A stretch of 63,801 nucleotides of DNA, taken from Paraburkholderia bannensis NBRC 103871 (lineage in GTDB: Bacteria > Pseudomonadota > Gammaproteobacteria > Burkholderiales > Burkholderiaceae). The DNA is taken from contig NZ_BAYA01000036.1 in the NCBI RefSeq assembly GCF_000685015.1, positions 1 through 63,801 on the forward strand, written 5' to 3'. Every line of letters starts with the position of its first letter. Position 1 is the first letter of the stretch. Under the pieces are notes generated by a model that saw only the letters and a program-made list of their open reading frames with translations, made no database searches and had not been told where the DNA came from. Positions 36,391 through 45,939 of the stretch are shown in pieces. A program made the position numbers and the translations under genes.

Positions 36391-36843
36391 AAGACTATGT
36401 CTATTTTTAAGAGAGTGCCTGTGTCCTCAGATACGTGGGGCTGCTCCTGTCGGGACGTGAGTTCGCCGCGCTCCTTAAGAAGCCTCCGGTCAAGATCACG
36501 CAAATTCAGGCCGGTATAGCCACGCATCTGCGCATTTTTGTAGCGGCTATCAGGATTCGTTCCCTGGAATTCAAGTCCGAATCTTTTTCACTACGGCTGC
36601 CTGCGCAATCTGGGATGACTGGCGATCTTTCGAAGTCGTTAGCTAGACGAATTGAGCCCGGCAACCGGTGAAATGTTCGCTAAGGCTTGCTCCACCCCCA
36701 ACCGAGAGATTGACGGAGCCGTCGCGCCAGCCAGGCCTCTGTGAGCAGACTTTACCTGCAGAAACTGCGTTCTAACAATTATGCAGGCTAACGCTGAGGA
36801 CGCTCACGAGTAAACTGCGGCGATCCCCTACCCCAATCGCTAG
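36391..36843. other. Intergenic, no supported gene
   Basis: Downstream of the LysR gene and next to the IS remnant. A 61-residue frame at 36342-36527 (reverse) has no family. No terminator is obvious. Confidence 0.4.
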
Positions 36844-37788
36844 CTAGGTGCCGGTTGACTGCCTGCAATTCCACGTCCCGCCGTTATCCATCGCGGTTAC
36901 CGTCAAGCGCAACTGCTCGCGCAACCAGGCCAATCCAGCATCGGCCGTGCGATGCTCATGCCACTGCACCGTCTGGCGCATCGTCGGCATGGGCAGCGGC
37001 ACCTCGCGAATCACAATCGGTTCGTGACGCTGTGCCTGTATGGCCAGCCGTCGATGCACGGTCGCAATCCGCTCGGTGCCCATCAGCAGCTGGGTCGACG
37101 CCATGAAACTGTAAGTCGTCACTTCCACGCGGCGCGATACGCCTAGGCGCTGCACGAGCCAATGCTCGAGCGCCGGTTGCCCTTGTCCCGGCAACACGAG
37201 CACATGCCCCGCGTCCAGGTACGCCTCGCGCGTCAGCGGCGCGGCCGCCAGCGCTGCGTCTTTCCACAGCACACAGCAGAACTGCTCCTCCAGCAAGGTT
37301 TCTACCGGATGCTCCGGCGAGCAGTATTCGCTGGGAATGATCAGGAGGTCGGCGTCGGCGCGTTCGAGCGCGCGTTCGGGATGCGCCACCTGCGGTCGCA
37401 GATCGATGCGGATATGCGGCGCCGCCACATAGATGCGCGCCAGCAGGTGCGGCATCAGCGTGGTCATCGTGTAGTCCGAAACCAGCAGGCGGAATTCGCG
37501 CGTTGACTCGGCCGGCACGAAAGCCGGTTGCGTCGAGATCGTGGCCTCGACGCGCACCAGCACATCGCGCACGGCATCCGCCAGCGCTTCCGCACGCGGC
37601 GTCGGCTCCATCTTGCGGCCGACCTGCACCAGCAACTCGTCTTCGAAGTAATCGCGCAGGCGCGCGAGCGCATTGCTCATGGCCGACTGGCTCAAATGCA
37701 CGCGCTCCGCTGCGCGGCTGATGCTGCGCTCGCTAAGCAACGCATCGAGCGCAACCAGTAGATTGAGATCCAGCTTGTTGAAACGCAT
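36844..37788 (-). CDS. NodD/FdeR-like LysR regulator
   Basis: 314 residues. The HTH MRFNKLDLNLLVALDALLSE and SQSAMSNALARLRDYFEDEL follows the NodD/NahR subgroup pattern. The effector domain runs from about 90. It is divergent from the catabolic operon; the shared 186-bp region has a NodD-type box. I infer it senses an aromatic, probably flavonoid-like, compound and activates 37975-45702. Confidence 0.9.
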   Translation of the reverse strand: MRFNKLDLNLLVALDALLSERSISRAAERVHLSQSAMSNALARLRDYFEDELLVQVGRKMEPTPRAEALADAVRDVLVRVEATISTQPAFVPAESTREFRLLVSDYTMTTLMPHLLARIYVAAPHIRIDLRPQVAHPERALERADADLLIIPSEYCSPEHPVETLLEEQFCCVLWKDAALAAAPLTREAYLDAGHVLVLPGQGQPALEHWLVQRLGVSRRVEVTTYSFMASTQLLMGTERIATVHRRLAIQAQRHEPIVIREVPLPMPTMRQTVQWHEHRTADAGLAWLREQLRLTVTAMDNGGTWNCRQSTGT

Positions 37789-37862
37789 GCGTCCCGTCTC
37801 CGCTTTTGTTTTTGCCGTCTCTTTGGCCGATCCAGGGTTTTCCCTTGGTATTCAGCAAATCG

Positions 37863-37887
37863 ATCCGGCGAATGGATTCAATCCATT
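37863..37887. promoter_or_regulatory. NodD-type LysR box overlapping a 17-bp palindrome
   Basis: 37863-37877 is ATC-N9-GAT, the NodD half-site arrangement, and it also satisfies T-N11-A. 37871-37887 is AATGGATT-C-AATCCATT, a perfect inverted repeat. Both lie in the divergent region, 88-112 bp before the first catabolic gene. Confidence 0.65.
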
Positions 37888-37974
37888 TTTCACATGTTTC
37901 GCGGCATCTTAACCTAGCCGCACCCACAACAAAAACACCCACAAAGCGATTCACAGAATCGTTCAGGAGACACC

Positions 37975-38895
37975 ATGCAGGGCAATTTCAAACGCTTCGG
38001 CAACGCTTGCGTATTCGCTTCGCTCGCCTCATTAGCGTCACTCATCACCGTTTCACAGCACGCCAATGCATTCGAAGGCGGCATCTCGCCCTATCCCGCG
38101 AGCGCCACCGGTGACAACATCGCGTCGATGCCGCCGTTCCCCGGCTTGTTCGTTTTGCAGCAGTTCAATTACAGCTTTTCAAACGGGCTGTATGGCAACG
38201 ACGGTTCGAAACTGCCCGTGCCGTTTCATTCGTCGGTAGCCACGGAAGTCACGCGTCTGCTCGCCTCGTATCCGTTCGAGTTCTATGGCGCGCGGTTTTA
38301 TTCGCAACTGGTGATTCCCGTGGTTTCGCTGCATACGACCGTGGCGGCCCAGCATTCAACACAGAATGGTCTGTCGAATATCACGGTGTCGCCGCTGATT
38401 ATCGACTGGCGGCCCACGCGTGAACTCTCATTCGCAACGGGCCTCGATATCGCGCTCGAAACCGGTTCGTACAGCGCGACCAAGGCCAGCGTGGCCGTGG
38501 GCTACACGTCCTTGCAGCCGGTTTTTGCGGCGCGCTACGACCAGCCGGGCGGTATCGATATCGGTATTTCGAATCGACTGCTGCTCAACCAGCGCAATTC
38601 GACGACCAACTACACATCGGGCGACGCGTATCTCGGCGAATTCGAAGCGGGCTGGCATCTCGGGCACTGGAAGCTCGGCGTGGTGGGCTCCTACCTCAAT
38701 CAGTACAGCAACGACACGCAAAACGGCGCCACGGTGGCTTCCGGCTATCGCACGCGCAGCTTTGGCTTCGGGCCGTCGATCGTGTACGACGCCGGGCCGG
38801 TCAAGATCAATCTGAACTATCAGCAAGGGCTTTACGCGGCCAATACCTCGAAGAGCAATAACGTCTGGCTGAACATCGCGGTGCCGCTGATGTAA
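37975..38895 (+). CDS. MetA-pathway outer-membrane protein (phenol-degradation type)
   Basis: 306 residues; CAGGAG before the ATG. Signal peptide to about residue 32 (ASLASLITVSQHANA). The mature protein is rich in alternating polar/hydrophobic strands with aromatic girdles, ending NVWLNIAVPLM. It fits the Phenol_MetA_deg family, outer-membrane channels found in aromatic degradation clusters. Likely substrate uptake across the outer membrane. It is first in the operon. Confidence 0.8.
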   Translation: MQGNFKRFGNACVFASLASLASLITVSQHANAFEGGISPYPASATGDNIASMPPFPGLFVLQQFNYSFSNGLYGNDGSKLPVPFHSSVATEVTRLLASYPFEFYGARFYSQLVIPVVSLHTTVAAQHSTQNGLSNITVSPLIIDWRPTRELSFATGLDIALETGSYSATKASVAVGYTSLQPVFAARYDQPGGIDIGISNRLLLNQRNSTTNYTSGDAYLGEFEAGWHLGHWKLGVVGSYLNQYSNDTQNGATVASGYRTRSFGFGPSIVYDAGPVKINLNYQQGLYAANTSKSNNVWLNIAVPLM

Positions 38896-38949
38896 CGCCC
38901 GACGCCACGTTTCAAACGTTTCAAACGTCAGCAAGGAAGAATTAAAAAT

Positions 38950-40110
38950 ATGTTCCGCTATTTCCCAACCAATTACGTCTGGAATCTGTCGATCGATCTC
39001 GCGATCGAAATGGGCGCGCGCATGGGTGAAATCGAGGCGATGTGCGCGCCGCTTCAGGAAGCGGCAAAGCAGCCCGATGCCGAAGGCACGCGCGCATTCC
39101 GCGAAGCGTGGGTCAAGATGGCCGACACGCTCTGCGAACTCGCCGCGGAAGACGAAGCACGCGGCCGTCTGCTCTCGGCGGGCGAGAAATACAAACGCGC
39201 CAGCATCTATCTGCTGACGAGCGAGCGCATGCTCGCGCACGATTCGCCGGGGCGCATGGCCTTGTACCAGCGCGAACTCGATGTGTTTGCAAAAGGGATC
39301 GCGCTCGCGCGCGATGCGTGCGAACGCGTCGAAATTCCGTATGGCGATGGTCATCTCGCCGGTCTCTATGTGCGGGCGAAGAACGCACCTGAACGCGCGC
39401 CGCTGCTCGTGCAGGTCAACGGTCTCGACTCGACGAAAGAGATGAAGTATTTCGTCGGCCTGCCCGCCTGGCTGGCCGAGCGCGGCGTGTCTTCGCTGAT
39501 CGTCGATCAGCCGGGCACGGGCGAAGCGCTGCGGCTGCACGGCATGAACGCGGTGTTCGACAGCGAGCGCTGGGCAAGCCGGATCGTCGACTGGCTCGAA
39601 ACGCGTCACGACGTCGATTCGCATCGCATCGGCATGGAAGGCGTTTCGCTGGGCGGTTATTACTGCCCGCGCGCCGTCGCCTTCGAACCGCGCTTTGCGT
39701 GCGGCGTGGTGTGGGGCGCGAATCACGACTGGCGCGACGTCCAGAAAAAGCGCCTGCAGCGCGAAGGCGATTTCCCTGTGCCGCACTACTGGAAGCACGT
39801 GTGCTGGGTATGGGGCGCGAAGGATATCGACGACTTCATGCGGATTGCCGAAGACGTGCATCTGGACGGCGTACTCGATCGCATCCGCGTGCCGTTTCTG
39901 GTCACGCACGGCGAGAAAGACTCGCAGATTCCGCTCGTGTGGGCGCAGCGCACTTATGACCAGCTCATCAACAGCCCGCGCCGCGAACTCAAGATTTTTA
40001 CGGATCGCGAAGGCGGCGCGCAGCACGCGAGTTTCGACAACTCGATCAACGCCGGGCATTACATCGCCGACTGGGTGGCCGAAGCGCTCGGCGGTCGCAC
40101 GCAACTTTAA
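38950..40110 (+). CDS. Alpha/beta hydrolase
   Basis: 386 residues. The nucleophile elbow is MEGVSLGGYYCPR (G-x-S-x-G), the catalytic aspartate region TDREGG and the His in GAQHASFDN. A helical N-terminal cap (residues 1-125) resembles the C-C hydrolase-type family that includes 2,6-dihydroxypseudooxynicotine hydrolase. In this cluster it should hydrolyse a ring-cleavage product. AAGGAAG ribosome site. Confidence 0.85.
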   Translation: MFRYFPTNYVWNLSIDLAIEMGARMGEIEAMCAPLQEAAKQPDAEGTRAFREAWVKMADTLCELAAEDEARGRLLSAGEKYKRASIYLLTSERMLAHDSPGRMALYQRELDVFAKGIALARDACERVEIPYGDGHLAGLYVRAKNAPERAPLLVQVNGLDSTKEMKYFVGLPAWLAERGVSSLIVDQPGTGEALRLHGMNAVFDSERWASRIVDWLETRHDVDSHRIGMEGVSLGGYYCPRAVAFEPRFACGVVWGANHDWRDVQKKRLQREGDFPVPHYWKHVCWVWGAKDIDDFMRIAEDVHLDGVLDRIRVPFLVTHGEKDSQIPLVWAQRTYDQLINSPRRELKIFTDREGGAQHASFDNSINAGHYIADWVAEALGGRTQL

Positions 40111-40156
40111 TTCGCCTTTAACGGCTCTTTAAACCGCAAGTCTCAAGGAATCAGGC

Positions 40157-41122
40157 ATGAATATCATCGGCCCCGACTGCCTCGTCTTTGGCGTGGACGA
40201 CGTCGCCGCTTGCAGCCAGTATCTCGTCGATTACGGCCTGTTGCCGGTCGCCGCCAGCCAGATTGCGGATGAAGCGGACGGCGCGAGCGCGGGTGGTCGT
40301 TTCGAGGCGCTCGACGGCACCGCCATCGAGATCCGCCGCGCCAACGACGCCCGTTTGCCGCCCTCGCTCGGCACTGCCAGCCTGCTGCGCAAGACCATCT
40401 ACGGCGTGGCCGACGCAGCCGCGCTCGACCAGATCGCCACGGAACTGCGCAAGGACCGCGAGGTCCGCACCCTGCCCGACGGCTCGCTCGAAAGCACCGA
40501 CGACATGGGTTTCACGCTCGGCTTCCAGATCAGCGTGCGCCGCCCGCTGTCGCTTGCCGCGGAAGCCATCAATGCGCCGGGCGCGCCTGCGCAGCGCGCG
40601 CCCAATGTGGTCGCCGCAAACGACGCCGCCGTGCTCACGCCGCGCACGCTCTCGCATGTCGTCTACTTCGTGCCCGACGCCGCGCGCGCCGAAGCGTTCT
40701 ACGTCGAGCGCCTGGGCTTTCGCTGCACCGACCGCTTCACCGGCGTCGGCCCGTTTCTGCGCCCTGCCGGCACGCTCGATCACCACACGCTGTTCCTGAT
40801 CGAAACGCCGCCATTCATGAAGGGCTGCGAGCACTTCACGTTCCATATGGGCGGCCCGAGCGAAGTCGTGCAGGCGGGCACGCGCTTTGTCGAAAAGGGC
40901 TACCAGTCGTTCTGGGGACCGGGCCGCCATCGCTTTGGCTCGAACTGGTTCTGGTACTTCAACAGCCCGCTCGGTTGCCACGTGGAATACGACGCCGATA
41001 TGGACCTGCACGACGACGAATGGCAGGCCCGCGCCGCGCCGATGGGCGCCGACGCCTCACAGCTTTTCCTGCTTCAGCATCGCGAGAAATGGGCGCCGGG
41101 CGGCCCGCCGCCGGCTCGTTAA
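40157..41122 (+). CDS. Two-domain VOC extradiol-type dioxygenase
   Basis: 321 residues. Two glyoxalase/VOC modules. The second carries the metal ligands: LSHVVYFVPDAARAEAFYVE (His), CEHFTFHMGG (His) and GCHVEYDADMDLH (Glu), as in iron-dependent extradiol dioxygenases. The first module (DCLVFGVDDVAACSQYLVDY) appears to be structural. It is expected to cleave the dihydroxylated aromatic ring produced by the monooxygenase. AAGGA precedes the ATG. Confidence 0.85.
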   Translation: MNIIGPDCLVFGVDDVAACSQYLVDYGLLPVAASQIADEADGASAGGRFEALDGTAIEIRRANDARLPPSLGTASLLRKTIYGVADAAALDQIATELRKDREVRTLPDGSLESTDDMGFTLGFQISVRRPLSLAAEAINAPGAPAQRAPNVVAANDAAVLTPRTLSHVVYFVPDAARAEAFYVERLGFRCTDRFTGVGPFLRPAGTLDHHTLFLIETPPFMKGCEHFTFHMGGPSEVVQAGTRFVEKGYQSFWGPGRHRFGSNWFWYFNSPLGCHVEYDADMDLHDDEWQARAAPMGADASQLFLLQHREKWAPGGPPPAR

Positions 41123-41126
41123 GACC

Positions 41127-41495
41127 GTGCGCTATCTCACGGATCTCGATGCGCTGCCGCAGCCGTGCTCGCGCGGCTTTGATCCGCACGGCACGGGTCA
41201 GCCGACGCTGTTCGTCGTGCGTCACGCGACTGGAGTGCGGGCATGGCGCGACGCCTGCCCGCATTACGGCGATACGCCGATGGCCTGGCGCAAGGACGCC
41301 TGGCTCGATGCGGGCGGCACGCACATCGTTTGCCATGCCCACGGCGCGCTGTTCGACATCGAGAGCGGCCTGTGCGTGAAAGGCCCGTGCCTTGGCCAGC
41401 GGCTGACGCCGGTGCCATTGCATATCGACGAAAACGGCCGCGTGTATCTGCAAGACCTCAACTTACAACAGCAAGACCAGGAGACTTCACCATGA
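41127..41495 (+). CDS. Rieske-type ferredoxin
   Basis: 122 residues from a GTG at 41127, four bases after the dioxygenase stop. The [2Fe-2S] ligands are DACPHYGDTP (C-x-H) and IVCHAHGALFDIESGLCVKG (C-x2-H), the classical Rieske pair. The small soluble form suits electron transfer to the monooxygenase or dioxygenase. It overlaps the next gene by four bases. Confidence 0.88.
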   Translation: MRYLTDLDALPQPCSRGFDPHGTGQPTLFVVRHATGVRAWRDACPHYGDTPMAWRKDAWLDAGGTHIVCHAHGALFDIESGLCVKGPCLGQRLTPVPLHIDENGRVYLQDLNLQQQDQETSP

Positions 41496-42622
41496 ACCAG
41501 CCCTTGCGGCGCGTCCTGATTATCGGCGGCGGATTTTCCGGCATGACGACCGCCATCGAATGTGCCAAACGCGGCTTCGAAGTCGATCTCGTCGAAATCG
41601 ACGCGGGCTGGCGCTCGTATGGCGCGGGCATCAGCATCGGCGGCCCGACGCTGCGCGCGCTGCGCACCGTGGGCGTGCTCGACGACTTTGTCGAACGCGG
41701 TCATGCGGGCGACGGCGTGAACCTGTTCGCGCCGGACGGCACGCCGCTCGGCGCGCTGCCGACGCCGCGCGTGGCGGGCGAGGACGTGCCCGGCGGCGGC
41801 GCGATCATGCGCCCGGTGCTGGCCGACATCCTCGCCCGCGCAACGCGTGCGGCGGGCGTCAACGTGAAGCTCGGCTGTTCGTTCGAGCGCCTGGACGCGC
41901 AGGCCGATCACGTGAACGTCACGCTCACCGATGGCAGCGAAGCGCGCTACGACCTCGTCGTCGGCGCGGACGGGCTTTACTCGAAGGTGCGAACCGCCAC
42001 GTTTCCCGACGCGCCCTCCCCGCGCTACACCGGCCAGGGCGTCTGGCGCGCGGTGCTGCCGCGCCCGTCGGGGATCGCATGCGCGTCGATGTGGCTCGGC
42101 CACAAGGTCAAGGCGGGCCTCAATCCCGTCTCTCGCGACGAGATGTACCTGTTCCTGACCGAGGACCGCCCGACGCGCGCCCACATCGATGCGGCCGCCG
42201 CGCCCGGCATGCTGCGCGATCTGCTGGCGGGCTTCGGCGCGCCGGTGCTGCAACGCGTGCGCGAGCAGATCGACGGGCAGTCGAGCGTCATCTACCGGCC
42301 GCTCGAAAGTCTGCTGATGCAGCGTCCGTGGTCGCGTGGGCGCGTCGTGCTGGTCGGGGACGCGGTGCACGCCACGACGCCACATATGGCTTCGGGTGCG
42401 GGCATCGGCATCGAAGACGGCATCGTGCTCGCCGAAGAACTTGCGCGCCACGCCACGCCCGCCGACGCGCTCGCAGCCTTCGAGGTGCGCCGCTTCGAGC
42501 GTTGCCGCGTGGTGGTCGAAAACTCGGGCCGTCTCGGCGAAATCGAAATTGCCAACGGCGACCGCGCCGAACACGCGCGCATCATGCACGAGACGCATCA
42601 CTATCTCGCGCGTGCGATCTGA
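41492..42622 (+). CDS. FAD-dependent aromatic monooxygenase
   Basis: 376 residues; CCAGGAG ribosome site. Rossmann start VLIIGGGFSGMTTAIECAKR (GxGxxG), DG motif YDLVVGADGLYSKVR and the FAD ribityl site GRVVLVGDAVHATTPHMASG (GD). It matches class A flavin hydroxylases such as FdeE and salicylate/MHP hydroxylases. Predicted to hydroxylate the aromatic ring so that the neighbouring extradiol enzyme can open it. Confidence 0.9.
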   Translation: MNQPLRRVLIIGGGFSGMTTAIECAKRGFEVDLVEIDAGWRSYGAGISIGGPTLRALRTVGVLDDFVERGHAGDGVNLFAPDGTPLGALPTPRVAGEDVPGGGAIMRPVLADILARATRAAGVNVKLGCSFERLDAQADHVNVTLTDGSEARYDLVVGADGLYSKVRTATFPDAPSPRYTGQGVWRAVLPRPSGIACASMWLGHKVKAGLNPVSRDEMYLFLTEDRPTRAHIDAAAAPGMLRDLLAGFGAPVLQRVREQIDGQSSVIYRPLESLLMQRPWSRGRVVLVGDAVHATTPHMASGAGIGIEDGIVLAEELARHATPADALAAFEVRRFERCRVVVENSGRLGEIEIANGDRAEHARIMHETHHYLARAI

Positions 42623-42635
42623 GCGGAGCGCCATC

Positions 42636-43847
42636 ATGGACAATTCTGCCGGCGCACTCTCGACGGGCCACGCCTCCACGCCCGCACGAAGCACGTATCG
42701 ACGGGCCGGTCTGGCCGCGCTGATGGCCGCGCACTGCGCGGGTATGGTCGACCTCGTGGCGTTGCCGGTCTGGGTCGCCACGCTGATCGGCGGCCTGCGG
42801 CTCGACGCGCAGCACGCGGGCGCGCTGCCGACCTTGTTTCTCGCAGGCGTGGTGGCGAGCAGCGCGGTGTGCTCGCCGCTCCTGTTGCGCCTCGCGGCCA
42901 GACTGCCCGCACGCGCCTTCGTGGCGGCGGGCTTCGCGCTCGCGGCCGTGGCGTTCTATGGCGCGGGCACGGCCAGCACCTATGCCGCGATGGCGGCGCT
43001 GCATCTGCTGGCGGGTCTCGCGGTCGGGTGCAGCCTGAGCATCACGCACGGCACGATCGGGCGCAGCGCGAATCCGCATCGGCTGTTTGCGTTTGCGGGC
43101 TTTGCGCTCGGCGCGTTTTCGATTGCGTTTCTCGGTGCGACGCCGCATGCCGTCGCAGCTTACGGCGCACGGGCGTTCTTCACGATCGTCGCAGCCGTGA
43201 TGGCGGTGGCGGCACTGATCAGCGCGCTGGCGTTTCCTGCCGCCGCGCCGAAGGCCGACGTCGCGCCATCGCGTGCCGGGAAAACGCCGCTCGACGCGCC
43301 CGTGTGGTTCGCGATTGCGGGCGTGATCTGCATGGCGCTCACGCAGGCCATGCTCGCGAGCTTCGTAGCGCGCATCGGCGTCGAACGCGGCTTTGGCCTG
43401 ACGGCGGTGACCTCGGTGCTGATCGCGCTGGGCCTCGTCAATCTGCTGCCCGCACCGCTCGCCGCGCTCACGCAGCGCCGCCTGAACGCACGCACCGTCG
43501 TGCTCATCGGCCCGTTCGCGCAGGCGGCGCTGGCGCTCACGATCACGCTCGGCAACGGCTTCACCTCGTACGCGGCGGCCACCGCCGTGTTTCCCGCCGT
43601 GATGATCTTCTGCCACACCTACGCGTTCGGCCTGCTTGCGCGCCTCGACGCAAGCGGCCGCGCCGCCGCTGCCACGCCCGCGATGGTGATGGCGGGCGCC
43701 GCCGCCGGACCGTTGCTCGGCGGCGTGCTGGTCAAGCACTTCGGCTGTGGCAGCCTGGGCTGCGCGGCGCTCGTCGTGGGCGCCCTCGCCTGCGGCTGTT
43801 TCGCGCGCATTCCCCGTATAACCCACACTACTGGACACGCATCATGA
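42636..43847 (+). CDS. MFS transporter
   Basis: 403 residues with about 12 membrane segments and very high Ala content. GCGGAGCG ribosome site; its stop overlaps the start of the next gene. A transporter inside the catabolic operon most likely imports its substrate across the inner membrane. An unusual loop LLPAPLAALTQRRLNARTVV lies between TM8 and TM9. Confidence 0.85.
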   Translation: MDNSAGALSTGHASTPARSTYRRAGLAALMAAHCAGMVDLVALPVWVATLIGGLRLDAQHAGALPTLFLAGVVASSAVCSPLLLRLAARLPARAFVAAGFALAAVAFYGAGTASTYAAMAALHLLAGLAVGCSLSITHGTIGRSANPHRLFAFAGFALGAFSIAFLGATPHAVAAYGARAFFTIVAAVMAVAALISALAFPAAAPKADVAPSRAGKTPLDAPVWFAIAGVICMALTQAMLASFVARIGVERGFGLTAVTSVLIALGLVNLLPAPLAALTQRRLNARTVVLIGPFAQAALALTITLGNGFTSYAAATAVFPAVMIFCHTYAFGLLARLDASGRAAAATPAMVMAGAAAGPLLGGVLVKHFGCGSLGCAALVVGALACGCFARIPRITHTTGHAS

Positions 43848-44647
43848 AACCCGTGCGCCGCTTTATCGACCTGTCGATCTATCTGGAAAACGACGTACTC
43901 TCCGATCCGCCGCCGCTCGCGCCGAAGATCACCTATCAGGCGCACGCCGACACGCTGCCCGAATTCATGGCGATGCTGCCGGGCACCCGCGCCGAGGACT
44001 ATCCCGACGGCGAAGCCGCCGCCGCCGAATGGGTCACGCTCACGACCCACAGCGGCACGCACCTGGACGCACCGTGGCATTTTCATTCGACGATGGATGC
44101 GCGCTTCGGTGAGCCGCGCCCGTCGATCACGATCGACGAAGTGCCGCTCGAATGGTGCTTCCAGTCGGGCGTGAAACTCGATTTCCGGCACTTTCCCGAT
44201 GGCTACGTCGCGACCGCTGCCGATGTCGAAGCCGAACTCGAACGCATCGGTCATACGCTGGAGCCGCTCGACATCGTGGTCGTCAACACGCGTGCGGGTT
44301 CGCGTTACGGGCACAACGACTATCTGGGCGCGGGCTGCGGCATGGGCCGCGAAGCGACTCTGTATCTGCTGGAGCGCGGCGTGCGCCTCACCGGCACAGA
44401 CGCGTGGAGCTGGGACGCGCCCTTCTCCTACACGTCGCAAAAAGTGGCGGCGACGGGCGACACCTCGCTGATCTGGGAAGGCCACAAGGCGGGCCGCGAG
44501 ATCGGCTATTGCCACCTGGAGAAACTGCATAACCTCGAAGCGCTGCCGCCGCACGGCTTCACGATCAGTTGTTTTCCGCACAAGATCCGCAAGGCGTCGG
44601 CGGGCTGGACGCGCGCGGTTGCCATCGTCGATGAGGAGCGCGCATGA
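43844..44647 (+). CDS. Cyclase family protein (kynurenine formamidase-like)
   Basis: 267 residues; start overlaps the upstream stop (ATGA). The metal-binding motif HSGTHLDAPWHF (HxGTHxDxPxH) is intact, with a further histidine pair in HKAGREIGYCHLEKL. Family members hydrolyse amides or lactones or cyclise products. Here it may open a lactone or hydrolyse an intermediate of ring cleavage. Confidence 0.87.
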   Translation: MKPVRRFIDLSIYLENDVLSDPPPLAPKITYQAHADTLPEFMAMLPGTRAEDYPDGEAAAAEWVTLTTHSGTHLDAPWHFHSTMDARFGEPRPSITIDEVPLEWCFQSGVKLDFRHFPDGYVATAADVEAELERIGHTLEPLDIVVVNTRAGSRYGHNDYLGAGCGMGREATLYLLERGVRLTGTDAWSWDAPFSYTSQKVAATGDTSLIWEGHKAGREIGYCHLEKLHNLEALPPHGFTISCFPHKIRKASAGWTRAVAIVDEERA

Positions 44648-45702
44648 AATTCGCCACCCGCCGTAACGGTAGCCGTGATGGCGAGCTTCTGATCGTTTCG
44701 CGCGATCTTGCGCGGGCGGTTTCGGCGCAGGATATCGCGCCTAATCTGCTCGACGCACTGGAGCGCTGGGATGCGCTCGCGCCGCGTCTTGCCGCGCGTT
44801 ATGACGCGTTAAACGCGGGCCGTACCGAAGACGCTTTCGCCTTCGATCCGCGTGCCTGTGCCGCGCCCTTGCCGCGTAGCCCTCAGTGGTGCGACGCCTC
44901 GGCGTTTCTCAACCACGGACGGCTGATGGAGCGCGCGTTCAACACCGAACCAATTCCCGATTTCGACACGATTCCCGTGATGTACCAGGGCGCTAGCGAC
45001 GATTTTCTCGGCCCTAACGACGATGTTTTTCTGCCCGACGAAGCGCAAGGCATCGACTTCGAAGGTGAATTCGGCGTGGTCACGCAGGCAGTGCCGATGG
45101 GCGTCGAGGCACGCGATGCGCTCGCGCACGTACGCCTGATCGTGCAACTGAACGACTGGAGTCTGCGTGCATTGGGACCGCGCGAAATGAAATCAGGGTT
45201 TGGCTTTTTGCAGGCCAAACCGTCGACAAGCTTTGCGCCCATCGCGCTCACGCCCGACGAACTGGGCCACAACTGGCACGACGGTCGCGTCAGTCTCAGG
45301 CTGCGGGTGGACTGGAACGGCAAATGGTTCGGCAATCCCAGCGGCGATGAGATGAGTTTCGACTTCGGTACGCTTATCGCCCATGCGGCGCGCACGCGGC
45401 GTTTGAGTGCGGGCACGATTATCGGTTCAGGGACGGTCTCGAACGCGGATCGATCGGTGGGTTCGGCGTGTATTGCGGAGCGACGCGTGCTGGAGATTCT
45501 GGAAACAGGTGTGGCTGTTACTCCTTTTATGAGGTTTGGCGACCGCGTGCGTCTCGTGGCACTTACTGAGCGCGGGGAGTCGCCGTTTGGAAAAATTGAT
45601 CAGTGTCTGAGAGGCGTTCACGTGTTGGCCGGGATGGTGTGCTCGCCTGACGCAGAACATATTGCCTATCAAAACTCTCCACATCAATCGTCTGATCCGT
45701 GA
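44644..45702 (+). CDS. Fumarylacetoacetate-hydrolase family protein
   Basis: 352 residues; overlaps the cyclase by four bases. Metal site IDFEGEFGVV (E-x-E) with a distal Asp, and IIGSGTVSNADRSVGSACIA from the FAA catalytic domain. FAA hydrolases split C-C bonds of diketones. The last about 30 residues after ...SPFGKIDQ go beyond the usual end and the local composition drops in GC, so the tail may be recombined DNA. Confidence 0.85.
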   Translation: MKFATRRNGSRDGELLIVSRDLARAVSAQDIAPNLLDALERWDALAPRLAARYDALNAGRTEDAFAFDPRACAAPLPRSPQWCDASAFLNHGRLMERAFNTEPIPDFDTIPVMYQGASDDFLGPNDDVFLPDEAQGIDFEGEFGVVTQAVPMGVEARDALAHVRLIVQLNDWSLRALGPREMKSGFGFLQAKPSTSFAPIALTPDELGHNWHDGRVSLRLRVDWNGKWFGNPSGDEMSFDFGTLIAHAARTRRLSAGTIIGSGTVSNADRSVGSACIAERRVLEILETGVAVTPFMRFGDRVRLVALTERGESPFGKIDQCLRGVHVLAGMVCSPDAEHIAYQNSPHQSSDP

Positions 45703-45939
45703 TTACGGTCTTCAACATTGGATACGCCGGGCTTGAGTCCCAACGTAGCTCGCCCGACGGGGTCGATCGTGGCAGACTGGCCAGCATGCCAGATCGAACG
45801 TCGCCATCATGATGACACTGTTCCGACAATTGCTACGCTGCGCAACGACAGTGCGAACCGTGGTGGCGCGAACTCTGCGCTACCGGCAGGTGCGAAGGAA
45901 GTCCGCGCGTGGCCGAGCCTCGCTCGCGAAAACTGACCG

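Noticed and set aside
38428..40104. Long reverse-strand open frame (558 codons) opposite the catabolic genes
   Set aside because: High-GC antisense shadow of the hydrolase and porin genes: His/Arg-rich, no motif, no ribosome site.
41264..42781. Long reverse-strand open frame (505 codons) opposite the monooxygenase
   Set aside because: Antisense shadow; the forward protein has intact FAD motifs.
42582..43838. Reverse-strand frame of 418 codons
   Set aside because: Gln/Arg/His-rich composition typical of antisense to an Ala-rich MFS gene.
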